DNA of 64,000 bases, taken from Paraburkholderia ferrariae NBRC 106233 (GTDB lineage: Bacteria; Pseudomonadota; Gammaproteobacteria; Burkholderiales; Burkholderiaceae). Below are positions 25,660 through 34,340 of this stretch, in pieces. Within the stretch, counting starts at the first letter, position 1; the number at the start of each line of letters is the position of its first letter. The translations under genes and the position numbers were made by a program. The stretch covers positions 186,001-250,000 of the forward strand of contig NZ_BAYB01000009.1 in assembly GCF_000685035.1 (NCBI RefSeq), read 5' to 3'. Below the pieces are notes generated by a model. That model made no database searches. It worked only from the letters and a program-made list of their open reading frames with translations, and was not told the DNA's origin.

Positions 25660-26979
25660 TCAAACCGTTTTCGAGTGAGTCATGCGCTTGAGCGCGAGGG
25701 CTGCCACGCCGCCGAGCGCACCGATGGCCGCCACATAGGCGAAGTAAATCTGATAGCCGAGCATCCCGGCGTAGTGCTGCGTGATATAGCCATTCACGAG
25801 CGGCAGGAAAATGTCCGACGAGTAGCCGATCAGCGAGACCATGCCGATGGCGAGGCCCGTGATGCGCATGGGAATCGCACAATGGTCGAGGAGCGTCCAG
25901 TAGAGCCCGCGGATTGCGTAGGTCATGAGGCCGATGAAGAGCACGACGGCGCCGAGCAGTGCCATATTGCGCAACGCCGGCAGGAAGATGAGACCGATCA
26001 GCCCGAGCACCGCGAGGAACATTGCGACGATCAGCACGCGCACGTTCGAGAGCCGGTCGCCCAGATAGCCGCCGCCGATGCCACCGAGCGGGCGCATCCA
26101 GAGCTTGAGCGTGGTGACCATGCCGGCCGCGACGACGCTCATATGCAATTCGCCTTGCTGGAGATAGGCGGAGAAGCTGTAGGTGGCCCAGAAGATCTGG
26201 TAGCCGCAGAACACCACGGCTGCGACAAGCCACAGTTGCGGAATCGAAGCGAGCGCGGCGAGGTCGCGCCACGGCGAATTGCGCGTCTCGCCGTCTTGCC
26301 CCTGCGCCGCTTCGCTCGCAGCGGTCTGCCCGGCCTGGTCCTTGAAGAAGCTCATCAACGCGCCAAGCGCGATGCAGGTGAACGCATACAGATAGATCAC
26401 ATGACGCAGTGCCGTGGCCTCGCCGCGGCCGCCGCTCGTCGCTGCCGCGAAGAGCGCCAGCGCGATGGTGGCGAGCAGCGCTTCCACGAGTCCGCGACCG
26501 CCGTCGAGCAAGCCGAAGAAACGCCCCTGCTCGTGCGCGCCCGCGATCATGCGCACCCGCTTGAGCACCGAAGCCCAGAACGTGAGACCGGTCGTCAGGC
26601 CCCAGCAGCAGAAGATCACCATCAGCACCGGGAACGAGGGCGCCGTGGAGTACCACAGACCGAGCGCGCCCGTGCCGATCAGCGAAAAGCAGATCAACAG
26701 ACGCGGCGCGATACGGTCGGCCAGCCAGCCGCTCGGCAGATAGCAGAGGAAGAACACCATGCCGAGCACCGAATACAGATAGCCCAGTTGCTCGTTGTCG
26801 ATATGGAAGACATCGAGCATCGTGGTCTGATAGACCTGACGCAGGTAGAGGATCGGGTAGATCGCACCGGCGGCCAGCACCAGCAGAAACAACTGGCCGT
26901 AGCGTTGCGCCGCGCTCGCGGCAATGGGGGTGGATGCGGCGGCATCGGCCGCAAAGGGTTTGGCAACGGACTTCTGCAA
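25660..26979 (-). CDS. MFS transporter for an organic or sugar acid
   Basis: The product is a 12-helix MFS permease, 439 residues from TTG 26979, which has AGGGAGA a few bases upstream; a GTG at 27090 would add 37 poorly conserved residues. Typical features are YLPSGWLADRIAPRLL after helix 2 and GGIGGGYLGDRLSNVRV in the second half. Its stop lies 3 bases ahead of the dehydratase start, so the two are tightly coupled and the permease very likely imports the dehydratase substrate or its precursor. Similarity by eye is to the phthalate/hexuronate (ACS) type of MFS carrier. Confidence 0.88.
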   Translation of the reverse strand: MQKSVAKPFAADAAASTPIAASAAQRYGQLFLLVLAAGAIYPILYLRQVYQTTMLDVFHIDNEQLGYLYSVLGMVFFLCYLPSGWLADRIAPRLLICFSLIGTGALGLWYSTAPSFPVLMVIFCCWGLTTGLTFWASVLKRVRMIAGAHEQGRFFGLLDGGRGLVEALLATIALALFAAATSGGRGEATALRHVIYLYAFTCIALGALMSFFKDQAGQTAASEAAQGQDGETRNSPWRDLAALASIPQLWLVAAVVFCGYQIFWATYSFSAYLQQGELHMSVVAAGMVTTLKLWMRPLGGIGGGYLGDRLSNVRVLIVAMFLAVLGLIGLIFLPALRNMALLGAVVLFIGLMTYAIRGLYWTLLDHCAIPMRITGLAIGMVSLIGYSSDIFLPLVNGYITQHYAGMLGYQIYFAYVAAIGALGGVAALALKRMTHSKTV

Positions 26980-27130
26980 GATTGTCTCCCTACTGCTCTT
27001 GCGGCACCGTCGCAGCGATCGCGTCGCTCTCACGGGCCGGTTTGAAGCTTTTTCTTCGTTTTCAATGACGGGCGCCGTTTCCGCCGGCACCCTTGCGGCT
27101 GGCGCGCAACAAGGCAGGTTGAGCGAACGG

Positions 27131-28552
27131 TCAGAAAGGCATCACGACAAGGCGGGTTTGCGTGAATTCGAGCATGCCGTGCTTACCGTCGTCGCCGCCG
27201 AGCCCCGAGCGCTTCCAGCCCGCGTGGAAGCCCTGGTAGGGGTCGGCCGGCGTGCGGTTCACGTAGAGTTCGCCCGCTTCGATCTCGTTGGCCACGCGCA
27301 TCGCCGTGCGATAGCGTTCGGTGTACAGCACCGAAGAAAGGCCGAACTGGTGATCGTTCGCCATGCGAAGCGCGTCTTCGAGCGTGTCGTAGGCCAGCAC
27401 CGGCAGCACCGGCCCGAAGATCTCTTCCTGCACGATCTCCATGTCCTGGCGGCAATGGCTCAGCAGCGTAGGCGGATAGAAGTGGCCCGGACCTTCGGGC
27501 AGTGTGCCGCCCGTTTCCAGCACGGCGCCCTCTGCCAGCGCGCGCTGCACCATCGCATGCACATTTGTGCGCGCCTGCGCGTTTACGAGCGGGCCCATGC
27601 GCGTTTCGTCCACCGCGCGGTCGCCGAAGCGCACGGCCGCCATCTTCTCGCGCAGCAGCGCGACGAAGCGCTCATGCACGTCGCGCTGCACATAGACGCG
27701 TTCGATGGCGGTGCAAAGCTGGCCGCAGTGCGTGGTCCTGGAGCGCACGATCGCGGTCGCGGCCGCTTCGAGGTCGGCGTCGGCCTCGATGATCGCGGGC
27801 GTCTTGCCGCCCAGTTCCAGCGAGGGCTTTGCGATATTTTCCTTGCAGTAGTCGAGCACCTTGCGGCCCGCGCCGACGCTGCCGGTGAGCGTAATCATGC
27901 CCACGCCGCGATGCGTGCACAGCACGGCCGCGGTCTCGTGATCCATCGCGAGGATGTTGACGAGCCCGGCCGGCAACGCGGCATCCACGGCGGCGCGCGC
28001 CACTTCGAACGCCGAGCACGGCGTGTTGTTGCTCGGCCGCACGACCACGGCGTTGCCCGCGATGAGCGCCGGCGCAATCTTGCGCAGCAGCGTGTAGATC
28101 GGGAAATTGAACGGAATCAGGCAGGCCGCCACGCCGATCGGCTCGCGCATCAGGATCAGGTTTTCGTTCGCGCTGTCGCTCGGGATCACTTCGCCTTCGA
28201 TGCGGCGCGCCCACTGCGCGTGATAGCGCAGGATTTCGGCGGCATAGCGCGCCTCGGCCATGGCGTCGTTCACGCTCTTGCCCGATTCGAGGGCCAGCAC
28301 CGCGCCGATGGCCGGCGCGCGCGCTTCGATCGTGTCCGCGAAGCGGTTGAGCACCGCGCCGCGCTCCGCCGCGGGCAGACGGCGCCACGCGCGCTGCGCC
28401 GCCGTGGCGGCCTCGACGGCGAGCGCAGCCTCGACCGCGCTCGCCGCGCTCACTTCGCCAACGCGTTCGCCCGTCGCCGGATTGTGGACGGCGATACGCT
28501 CGCTGGCTGAGGAAACGAATTGCCCGTCGATGAAGTTGAAATCTGATCGCAT
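27131..28552 (-). CDS. Aldehyde dehydrogenase, AldA-like (lactaldehyde/glycolaldehyde dehydrogenase type)
   Basis: The 473-residue enzyme follows E. coli AldA closely in its C-terminal half (FGPVLPVLAYDTLEDALRMA and GFHAGWKRSGLGGDDGKHG). Catalytic Glu and Cys are in PSLELGGKTPAIIEADADLE and THCGQLCTAIERVYV. AldA oxidises L-lactaldehyde, glycolaldehyde and similar small aldehydes in fucose, rhamnose and glycol catabolism. It is the first gene of the operon leading to the MFS permease (gap about 150 bases). The ribosome site ahead of 28552 is weak. Confidence 0.9.
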   Translation of the reverse strand: MRSDFNFIDGQFVSSASERIAVHNPATGERVGEVSAASAVEAALAVEAATAAQRAWRRLPAAERGAVLNRFADTIEARAPAIGAVLALESGKSVNDAMAEARYAAEILRYHAQWARRIEGEVIPSDSANENLILMREPIGVAACLIPFNFPIYTLLRKIAPALIAGNAVVVRPSNNTPCSAFEVARAAVDAALPAGLVNILAMDHETAAVLCTHRGVGMITLTGSVGAGRKVLDYCKENIAKPSLELGGKTPAIIEADADLEAAATAIVRSRTTHCGQLCTAIERVYVQRDVHERFVALLREKMAAVRFGDRAVDETRMGPLVNAQARTNVHAMVQRALAEGAVLETGGTLPEGPGHFYPPTLLSHCRQDMEIVQEEIFGPVLPVLAYDTLEDALRMANDHQFGLSSVLYTERYRTAMRVANEIEAGELYVNRTPADPYQGFHAGWKRSGLGGDDGKHGMLEFTQTRLVVMPF

Positions 28553-28657
28553 GGTGAGACGCCGGTTCGTTGCGTACGCGGCGGCGCTCGCGCCGCCAGA
28601 ATTACGCGCAGTATCCGGGCGCCTCAAAAGGGCCACAAACGATTAATTGTCGAGCCG

Positions 28658-28678
28658 AGCATGCGAAAAACGCATGCT
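28658..28678. promoter_or_regulatory. Perfect 8-bp-arm palindrome upstream of the aldehyde dehydrogenase operon
   Basis: AGCATGCG and CGCATGCT flank AAAAA, about 105 bases ahead of the operon start. It may be an operator or hairpin. The remaining gap 28553-28878 holds no gene; a second dyad GGCGTGAAAACGCC (about 28685) and the motif at 28707 lie beside it. Confidence 0.4.
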
Positions 28679-28706
28679 GGAAACGGCGTGAAAACGCCGC
28701 CTCATA

Positions 28707-28729
28707 GGGAATGCGGGTTTTCCCGAGGA
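28707..28729. repeat. 23-bp dispersed motif, copy 1
   Basis: GGGAATGCGGGTTTTCCCGA is followed by GGA. It matches 20 of 23 positions with the copy at 32534-32556. Its centre CGGGTTTTCCCG is a perfect dyad. Both copies lie in intergenic DNA. Confidence 0.5.
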
Positions 28730-28878
28730 CTATATGGCAGAAGGAGGGAAGGATGGATTCTCTTGCGCGCCCCATTCCACAGTCAGATCGACTTCGTCAC
28801 GCACCATGCGCCGCACGTGAAACGCTTCGTTCCGATCCATGAGAAAACCCGTCGATGGCCGCTCTTTCCTGTTCATTA

Positions 28879-29931
28879 TTATGGAGTGCTTCTCATTACG
28901 TCGAGTGTCGTATCGAAGAACCTGACCGCTGCGCTGCCGATATGCTCGTGCCACTGCGCGCGGTCCACGCCAGCCGCATCGACGCAGGCTTCCGGCCACG
29001 TATCCCGGCCGTCCTGGTCGCACTCGTTCACGAAGATCTCGTGGTCAACGGCACCCGCCATGACGTCGAGCTGCGCGTGAAGCGCATAGCGTGCAGCGAA
29101 TTCCGCATTTTCCGCGGGCGGCGCCTGCGTGTCCCGCGCGCCGACGATCACGTAGGTGGGCACACTCAGTTGCCTCAGGCCGGCTTCGTCCATCCCGAAC
29201 CCCGGCAGGTCGCCGGGCGCCATCGCGAAGACGGCCTTGATGCGCGCGTCGTGAACATCGAGAGCCGGCGTCGGATCGAGCGGCAACTCCCGGCGCAACG
29301 ACGCCGGGATCAGCGGATCGTTTTTCCAGCGTTGCAGGTAGGCACGAAACCGCGCCTCGTTGACCTTCGCCCCGCCTATCCACAATGCGGTGAAACCGCC
29401 TTGCGAATGGCCCGCCACGCCTATCTTCCGAGGATCGAGATGCGGCCCCCACGCGCTGTCACGCAGCAAGAACGTGATGTCTTTGCTGATATCGAGCGGT
29501 CGTTGCCACAGCATGCTCCTCGTGTACAGAACCGTTGCGTCGTAGGTGTTCGCGCGGTAGTGGTACAGCGTGGCTACGACGTACCCCCGCGCGGCCAGGT
29601 ACTCGGCAAACCAGGCGTAATAGAGGCCGTTGCTGCCATGTCCGTGCGAAAACACGATGAGCGGACGCCGGATACCGTCCTGCACGATTGGCGCGTTCGG
29701 GTAGAGATGCAGATTCGTGAAGAACGGCATATGCAGTTCGCGCGCCCCTTCCGGAACCGTGGCCGGATAGAACAGCGTCAGCGCAAGCGTACGCGGCGTG
29801 GGGCTCGTGTCTTCGTACTCGAGCTGCGTCATGCCCACGCGATATTGCGGGGCAATGCCCCCACCTTGCGCGAACGCCGTAGATGACGCAACGATCGCGC
29901 ACAGACCAACCCATCGCAAGATACGAAACAT
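28879..29931 (-). CDS. Secreted alpha/beta hydrolase (PAF-acetylhydrolase / dienelactone-hydrolase-like)
   Basis: The 350-residue protein starts at ATG 29931 behind GAGG and has a signal peptide ending STAFA. The hydrolase core shows the oxyanion strand IVFSHGHGSNGLYY, nucleophile GVAGHSQGGFTALW, acid IVGARDTQAPP and histidine in GAVDHEIFVNE. It resembles chlorophyllase/PAF-AH-type esterases. The short C-terminal cysteines (NECDQDG, EACVDA) could be disulfide-bonded. It is alone, divergent from the M23 peptidase gene; its substrate is unknown. Confidence 0.85.
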   Translation of the reverse strand: MFRILRWVGLCAIVASSTAFAQGGGIAPQYRVGMTQLEYEDTSPTPRTLALTLFYPATVPEGARELHMPFFTNLHLYPNAPIVQDGIRRPLIVFSHGHGSNGLYYAWFAEYLAARGYVVATLYHYRANTYDATVLYTRSMLWQRPLDISKDITFLLRDSAWGPHLDPRKIGVAGHSQGGFTALWIGGAKVNEARFRAYLQRWKNDPLIPASLRRELPLDPTPALDVHDARIKAVFAMAPGDLPGFGMDEAGLRQLSVPTYVIVGARDTQAPPAENAEFAARYALHAQLDVMAGAVDHEIFVNECDQDGRDTWPEACVDAAGVDRAQWHEHIGSAAVRFFDTTLDVMRSTP

Positions 29932-30238
29932 CGCCTCATGCTGTGTACACCGAAACGTATGCATTCTTTACGTCCTCCCGGTTGCCGGCAAGACACCCGA
30001 TGAAACGAGCGCCCATGTGCGGTAGCACACACAACCTGATCGCTGCGGCCGCTCGGGTGGGTCAGAATGGATTCGAGCAAGCCTTGATCGAGTCTAGGCC
30101 GTGGCGCCGATCAACTCAATCCGGATTCGCCGGTATCGCGCCCGGTATCCCCACGAGAGGATTCGAGCCAGCCGGAATGTCCATCGACTTCTGTATCCGC
30201 TTACCGTTATCGCGCGTAGTGAAAAACAGGGAGAAGGC
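29932..30238. other. Divergent intergenic region without supported gene
   Basis: The 307 bases between the esterase and peptidase starts must hold both promoters. I see no strong hexamers, repeats or short gene with a ribosome site. Confidence 0.5.
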
Positions 30239-31417
30239 ATGAAGCGGATCCTTGGCGGCATCCTCTCGATCGTCATTGCGGGCTACACCGTCGCACCGCT
30301 TCGCGCGGCTACCGACGCTGCCGAGGCGATTGCAATACGCATCACGCCGGTCGTCGCAAGCATCGACAACCTGCCGATACCCGTGAAAGGCTCCGACGGC
30401 CTCTTTCATTTGGTATACGAAGTCAATATCGTCAACGTCACGAACGAAACCGCTACGCTGAACCGCCTCGACGTCGTGGATGCCCGCAGCGGCCACACCC
30501 TGGCTTCGCTCGACGCCAGCCAGATCGCCCAGCGCCTGTCCGTCGCCTCGTCGCGGACCTCGACCACGGCAGACCTCGGCCCGTCGCAAATGGGCATTCT
30601 CTACCTGCATGTGCTCGTGCATGGCGCGCAGGCCATCCCGGCCAGCCTGAAGCACGAACTCACCGTCACGCTAAAAGGCCAGAGTCTGGCCGAAACGATT
30701 GCACCGGCCGCGGTAAGGCCGCCGACGACCCTCGTGCTCGCGCCGCCGCTCAAGGGCCGCCGCTACGTGGCGGGAGACGGCTGCTGCGACTCGATCCGCC
30801 ATGTCCGCGCCACGTTGCCGATCAACGGCCAGCTCTTCGACGGACAGCGCTTCGCGATCGACTGGGAACAACTCGACGCGCAAGGCCGCATTCGCGTGGG
30901 CGACAGCAAAACGCCGGAAAGCTACGTGATTTACGGCCAGCCCGTGTATGCGGCTGCGAACGCCACCGTCGTCGCGGCCGTCGACGGCATGCCCAACAGC
31001 CCGCCGGGCGCCCTGCCCGCCAACATGCGCGCCGACGAGGCCGACGGCAATCATGTGGTGCTCGACCTGGGTCACGGCAACTACGCGCTCTACGCGCACC
31101 TCGCGCCGCACTCGCTGATGGTGAAGCCGGGTCAGCGCGTACGCGAGGGCCAGATGCTCGGGCGCGTGGGCACCTCGGGCAATTCGTCCGAGCCGCATCT
31201 GCATTTTCAGGTGAGCAACGGTCCGCTTCCGCTGGCGTCGAATGGCGTTCCTTATGTGCTCCGGCAGTTCACCGCGTCGCAACGCGTGACCTCGACCGCG
31301 GCCTTCGACAAGGCCACCGAGGACGGCCAGCCCATTGCCGTAGAGCCGCTGGACGGTCCATCGCGGCATGCCGATGTGCTGCCGCTCGATCTCTCGATCG
31401 TGGACTTTACGCACTGA
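30239..31417 (+). CDS. M23-family (LytM) metallopeptidase, exported
   Basis: The 392-residue protein starts at ATG 30239 behind AGGGAGAAGG, with a signal peptide (VAPLRAA). An N-terminal beta domain of about 170 residues precedes the peptidase. The M23 zinc site is intact: GNHVVLDLGHGNYALYAHL and the HxH motif SEPHLHFQVSNG. Such enzymes cut peptidoglycan cross-links or stems. The N-terminal domain lacks LysM repeats or coiled coils, unlike NlpD and EnvC, so it is probably a stand-alone periplasmic endopeptidase. A pair of cysteines sits in GDGCCDSIRH. Confidence 0.88.
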   Translation: MKRILGGILSIVIAGYTVAPLRAATDAAEAIAIRITPVVASIDNLPIPVKGSDGLFHLVYEVNIVNVTNETATLNRLDVVDARSGHTLASLDASQIAQRLSVASSRTSTTADLGPSQMGILYLHVLVHGAQAIPASLKHELTVTLKGQSLAETIAPAAVRPPTTLVLAPPLKGRRYVAGDGCCDSIRHVRATLPINGQLFDGQRFAIDWEQLDAQGRIRVGDSKTPESYVIYGQPVYAAANATVVAAVDGMPNSPPGALPANMRADEADGNHVVLDLGHGNYALYAHLAPHSLMVKPGQRVREGQMLGRVGTSGNSSEPHLHFQVSNGPLPLASNGVPYVLRQFTASQRVTSTAAFDKATEDGQPIAVEPLDGPSRHADVLPLDLSIVDFTH

Positions 31418-31560
31418 GCGCGTTTCCCGCCGGGCCGACTACAATTGCGGCAACGCAAGCCGGTACGCGGCACTCGACCGCCGGAAAGCGCATTGCGCAA
31501 CACACGCCAGCCCGTCCCCGGGGACCCTTTCGACACGAACGTTTTTTGTCGGGCGATACG

Positions 31561-32379
31561 ATGGAAACGGCCAACTCTACGCACGAAACGGCACCGGTCG
31601 CACGGATGGCGCACGCGCTTTCGTTCGCCCTCTGGGTGTCCATCTGCTCCGTTGCACCGGAATTTATCTGGCAAGGACTGCTGGCCAATTCCCACAAGCT
31701 GGATTGGGCGGGCATCGGCTCCGTGATCGTGACCGGAGGCATCATCGCCTTCTTCGTGGAACCCCTGACCGAACGGCTGCGCGCATTTCGCTTCCGTCTC
31801 TCACACCCGCACGCGCCCACCACCCAGGCAACGCTGGTGGCGTTCGGCCTCGCCGTACTCGCCGTGTTCGTGCATGAGGCCATCGCCGCGTTCATCGATC
31901 ACCCGCCGTCCGACTACGCGGACAAGAACAGCATGGCCTACGCCATTGCCGCCGTGATCCAGTGGGCGTGGATTCCCTTTACCACCACGCTCGCCTGGCT
32001 AGGCGCGAGGAAAGCCCTGTGGGCACGCGCGCCCCTGTTCATGATCGCGTTCGCTTCGATCGTGATGGTCGGTCCCGCCTACGATTGGGATTTCGCCGAC
32101 AGCCTGACAACCGCACTGCCCTGCACGGCCATTCTCATTTACGGCTATCTCGTGGTGCGCAGGTACCGTGCCGAGCCGCCGTTCGTACGCTGTGCGAAGG
32201 CCACGGCGCTCGTCGCCGTTGTCTGGCTCGTGGTGGCGGGGTTGCTGCAACTCGTGCTGTCGCGCTTCGGTACGCACGGCTACAGCCTGTATTCGTGGCC
32301 CGAATACACGATCGATTTCCGTTTCTACGTGGGATGGGTGATCGGCCTCGCGGTGGCGCCGCAGCCCATTGCGCGTTGA
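31561..32379 (+). CDS. Multi-pass membrane protein of unknown function
   Basis: I do not recognise this 272-residue protein. It has about seven hydrophobic helices (for example LWVSICSVAPEFIWQGLLAN, VIVTGGIIAFFVEPLTERL, ALVAVVWLVVAGLLQLVLS). Charged residues are few and there is no signal peptide. ATG 31561 is the first credible start, though its ribosome site is weak. It lies 143 bases after the M23 gene in the same direction, so co-transcription is possible. No function is proposed. Confidence 0.7.
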   Translation: METANSTHETAPVARMAHALSFALWVSICSVAPEFIWQGLLANSHKLDWAGIGSVIVTGGIIAFFVEPLTERLRAFRFRLSHPHAPTTQATLVAFGLAVLAVFVHEAIAAFIDHPPSDYADKNSMAYAIAAVIQWAWIPFTTTLAWLGARKALWARAPLFMIAFASIVMVGPAYDWDFADSLTTALPCTAILIYGYLVVRRYRAEPPFVRCAKATALVAVVWLVVAGLLQLVLSRFGTHGYSLYSWPEYTIDFRFYVGWVIGLAVAPQPIAR

Positions 32380-32882
32380 ACACACCGAACACGCCGAACC
32401 CGCTCAATGCGCTCAATGCGCTTCACCGCGTGCGGGAGCGCACGGTCCTTTCCCGGCATTGTGTTCTCATCCCGTCATGTGCTGCCGGCGCGGCGCGTCC
32501 GCGCTGGTACGCGCCATGCTACACAGAGGTGTAAGGGACTGCGGGTTTCCCCGAGGCGTTGCGAGGCGCGGATTTGGCCGTTATAGCAGGCATGCGGGAA
32601 AAACGCGTAGCGAACGCAGGAACTGGCTGCGATATCGGTGTCTCATCGAGACATCGCGCCAGGGTCTCGCACCATAGACTGGCTTCGAGACCGGATGACA
32701 CAACCGGGCGCCACAACCCGGACAGAAGTAATGGGGGCTGCAATGCGAGTGACCAACTGGATCGTTGTACTGGACTGCGCTTACATGGAGTACACAAGCT
32801 GGCGCGGCAAGAATGTGTATCGGCGCACCGTAGCGTATGACCGTGTGGTGTGGTGCTGAGGCGCGACGCTGCAGACGCCGGG
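32380..32882. other. Intergenic region without a confident gene
   Basis: These 503 bases are less GC-rich than the flanks and contain no conserved-looking gene. One short frame (ATG 32731 or 32743 to 32859) could encode a 38-42-residue peptide ending YDRVVWC, with a weak GGGGG element ahead of the second ATG. The copy of a dispersed motif lies at 32534. Confidence 0.5.
32534..32556. repeat. 23-bp dispersed motif, copy 2
   Basis: GGGACTGCGGGTTTCCCCGA is followed by GGC. It matches 20 of 23 positions with 28707-28729. It could be the footprint of a common regulator or a short mobile or structural motif. Confidence 0.5.
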
Positions 32883-33167
32883 TTAGCGTGCCGTATCGGC
32901 GGGCGCGAACAGGTCTAGCGTTTCGCCGCCTGCGCGCTCTTCGCCGGCCTCTGCTGCGCGCGGCTTGCGCGTGCCTCGCGCGGCGCCTTTTGCGCCCACG
33001 CCATTCTTCTTTGTGCCCTTGCCGAACAGATCCTCCGGCGTGAAACCGAATTCGGCAATCGCGGCGCGCGCCGCAGCGAGCGCATCGGCCGCCGCTTCGG
33101 CGCGGGCCTCTTCAATTCGGGCGTCGAGTACCCGCTTTTGGGCGAGCAGTTCAAGGTAGGTCGGCAT
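32883..33167 (-). CDS. H-NS-family protein without the C-terminal DNA-binding motif
   Basis: The 94-residue product starts MPTYLELLAQKRVLDARIEE, the oligomerisation helix pattern of Burkholderia H-NS paralogues, and keeps the linker AAARAAIAEFGFTPEDLFG. The usual C-terminal core (Y-R-D-P-x-T-G-x-T-W-x-G-R-G-R-x-P) is missing; instead a basic stretch KGAARGTRKPRAAEAGEE is followed by an acidic end LDLFAPADTAR. Such a protein could dimerise with full H-NS and modulate silencing, like H-NST, or bind DNA weakly through the basic stretch. It lies beside a histone H1-like gene in the same direction. Function is inferred. Confidence 0.8.
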   Translation of the reverse strand: MPTYLELLAQKRVLDARIEEARAEAAADALAAARAAIAEFGFTPEDLFGKGTKKNGVGAKGAARGTRKPRAAEAGEERAGGETLDLFAPADTAR

Positions 33168-33356
33168 CGGGTAATCGTCGAACGAAACAGCGAACCCGGA
33201 TTGTACCTGCCCGCTCGCGCTGTGTGCTGCGGCACCGACGCCGGCACGAACGTCCGGACAAACATCGGCCGTTATCGGTCCCGCGGCGAGCAAATACCGC
33301 CGCATGAAAATCAGGCCGCACGAAAGCCCGCGCGGGAAACCTGATCAAACCGCCGA

Positions 33357-34034
33357 TCAAACCGATTTGGCAGGACGGCCCGTCTTGACCGTTTCGACTG
33401 CAGCGATGGCGGCAAGCAGACGCTTTCCCGAAATCGAATCGAGCAGCAGAAGACCTGCGCGCAGCAGTTCGCTCTTCTTCACCATCACACCGGCGTCGAG
33501 ACACTTCTTCTTGAGCACCGCGATCTTTTCGTAATCGGCCTTCGGCATCGTGAAGCTGTCGCGCACGACCTTGTCCTTCTTCGCGGCTTCTTTCGCTTCT
33601 TTCGCTTCTTTCTTCATGCTGTCTTTTGTTGCCGCGTCCTTCTTCACGCCCGCTTTCTTCGAGCCCGTCGCCTTCGCTTTCTCCGCCACTTCCGCAACGA
33701 CGGCTTCAGCCTTCTTCATGGTCTGCGCGGACTTCCGAGCAACAGCCGCGCGCTTGCCGCGCGCAGCCTCAGTCGCGGACGCGGTTGCAGCCTCGGCCAC
33801 CGCCTTCTTCGTGACAGGCTTCGCGACCTTCTTTGCAGGCTTCGCGTTCTTCGCGACTTTCACGCTCTTTACGCTTTTCGCCACACCTTTCGCCGCACCT
33901 TTTGCCGCGCTCTTTACCGCGCCTTTTGCTGCTTTACTGGCCCTGGCCGGCGCCGGATCGGCGGGCGCTTCGACGGAAGTCGTCGGGAAATAGAAAGCCC
34001 TCTTCGTAGGCTTGCGCAGAGTAGGTTCAGTCAT
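33357..34034 (-). CDS. Histone H1-like nucleoid protein with C-terminal helical domain
   Basis: The 225-residue protein starts at ATG 34034. Residues about 25-150 are lysine/alanine-rich (KAAKGAVKSAAKGAAKG, AKPAKKVAKPVTKKA), like bacterial and eukaryotic H1 tails. The last 65 residues form a separate conserved-looking domain (DSFTMPKADYEKIAVLKKKC, then VKKSELLRAGLLLLD) whose strand-helix-helix order suggests a ribbon-helix-helix-type DNA-binding fold. It likely compacts DNA or shapes nucleoid structure. The DNA contains short TTCTTTCGC repeats (about 33590-33615) that may slip. It is divergent from the cysteinyl-tRNA synthetase leader. Confidence 0.8.
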   Translation of the reverse strand: MTEPTLRKPTKRAFYFPTTSVEAPADPAPARASKAAKGAVKSAAKGAAKGVAKSVKSVKVAKNAKPAKKVAKPVTKKAVAEAATASATEAARGKRAAVARKSAQTMKKAEAVVAEVAEKAKATGSKKAGVKKDAATKDSMKKEAKEAKEAAKKDKVVRDSFTMPKADYEKIAVLKKKCLDAGVMVKKSELLRAGLLLLDSISGKRLLAAIAAVETVKTGRPAKSV

Positions 34035-34263
34035 CCTGTTTCTACTAGTCGATCGAAAAAAAACAGTATATACCGTTTCACACACCTTTCCATGACAGCG
34101 GCACGCGCGAGGGTTGACCGACGGGCGAAGAAGCCGTTACGATCAATGCCATGCTCCGTTACGCCAACCACACCGCCCTCTCCGTTCGCGCATGTTGTCA
34201 AACCATGCCGGGGGGACGGTGCGCCTCGCGCACGCCGTAGCAATCGCATTCGCAAGTCCCACT

Positions 34264-34299
34264 GGCCGCCCGTTGCAAAACCGGCGGCCTTTTTGTTTT
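34264..34299 (+). terminator. Terminator-like hairpin in the leader of the cysteinyl-tRNA synthetase gene
   Basis: GGCCGCC (34264-34270) and GGCGGCC (34283-34289) form a perfect 7-bp stem with a 12-base loop, followed by TTTTTGTTTT. It reads on the plus strand and lies 42 bases ahead of the synthetase start. A transcript starting in the divergent gap 34035-34263 would meet it first, so it may be an attenuator. No leader peptide with cysteine codons or T-box sequence was recognised. Confidence 0.65.
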
Positions 34300-34340
34300 G
34301 TCCGCGCTTTTTCTCAACCTTCGTCGCAACGGAACGTTCG

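Noticed and set aside
32731..32859. A short peptide gene of 38-42 codons
   Set aside because: Ribosome site is weak, no family is recognised, and composition does not separate it from non-coding DNA; mentioned only in the gap entry.
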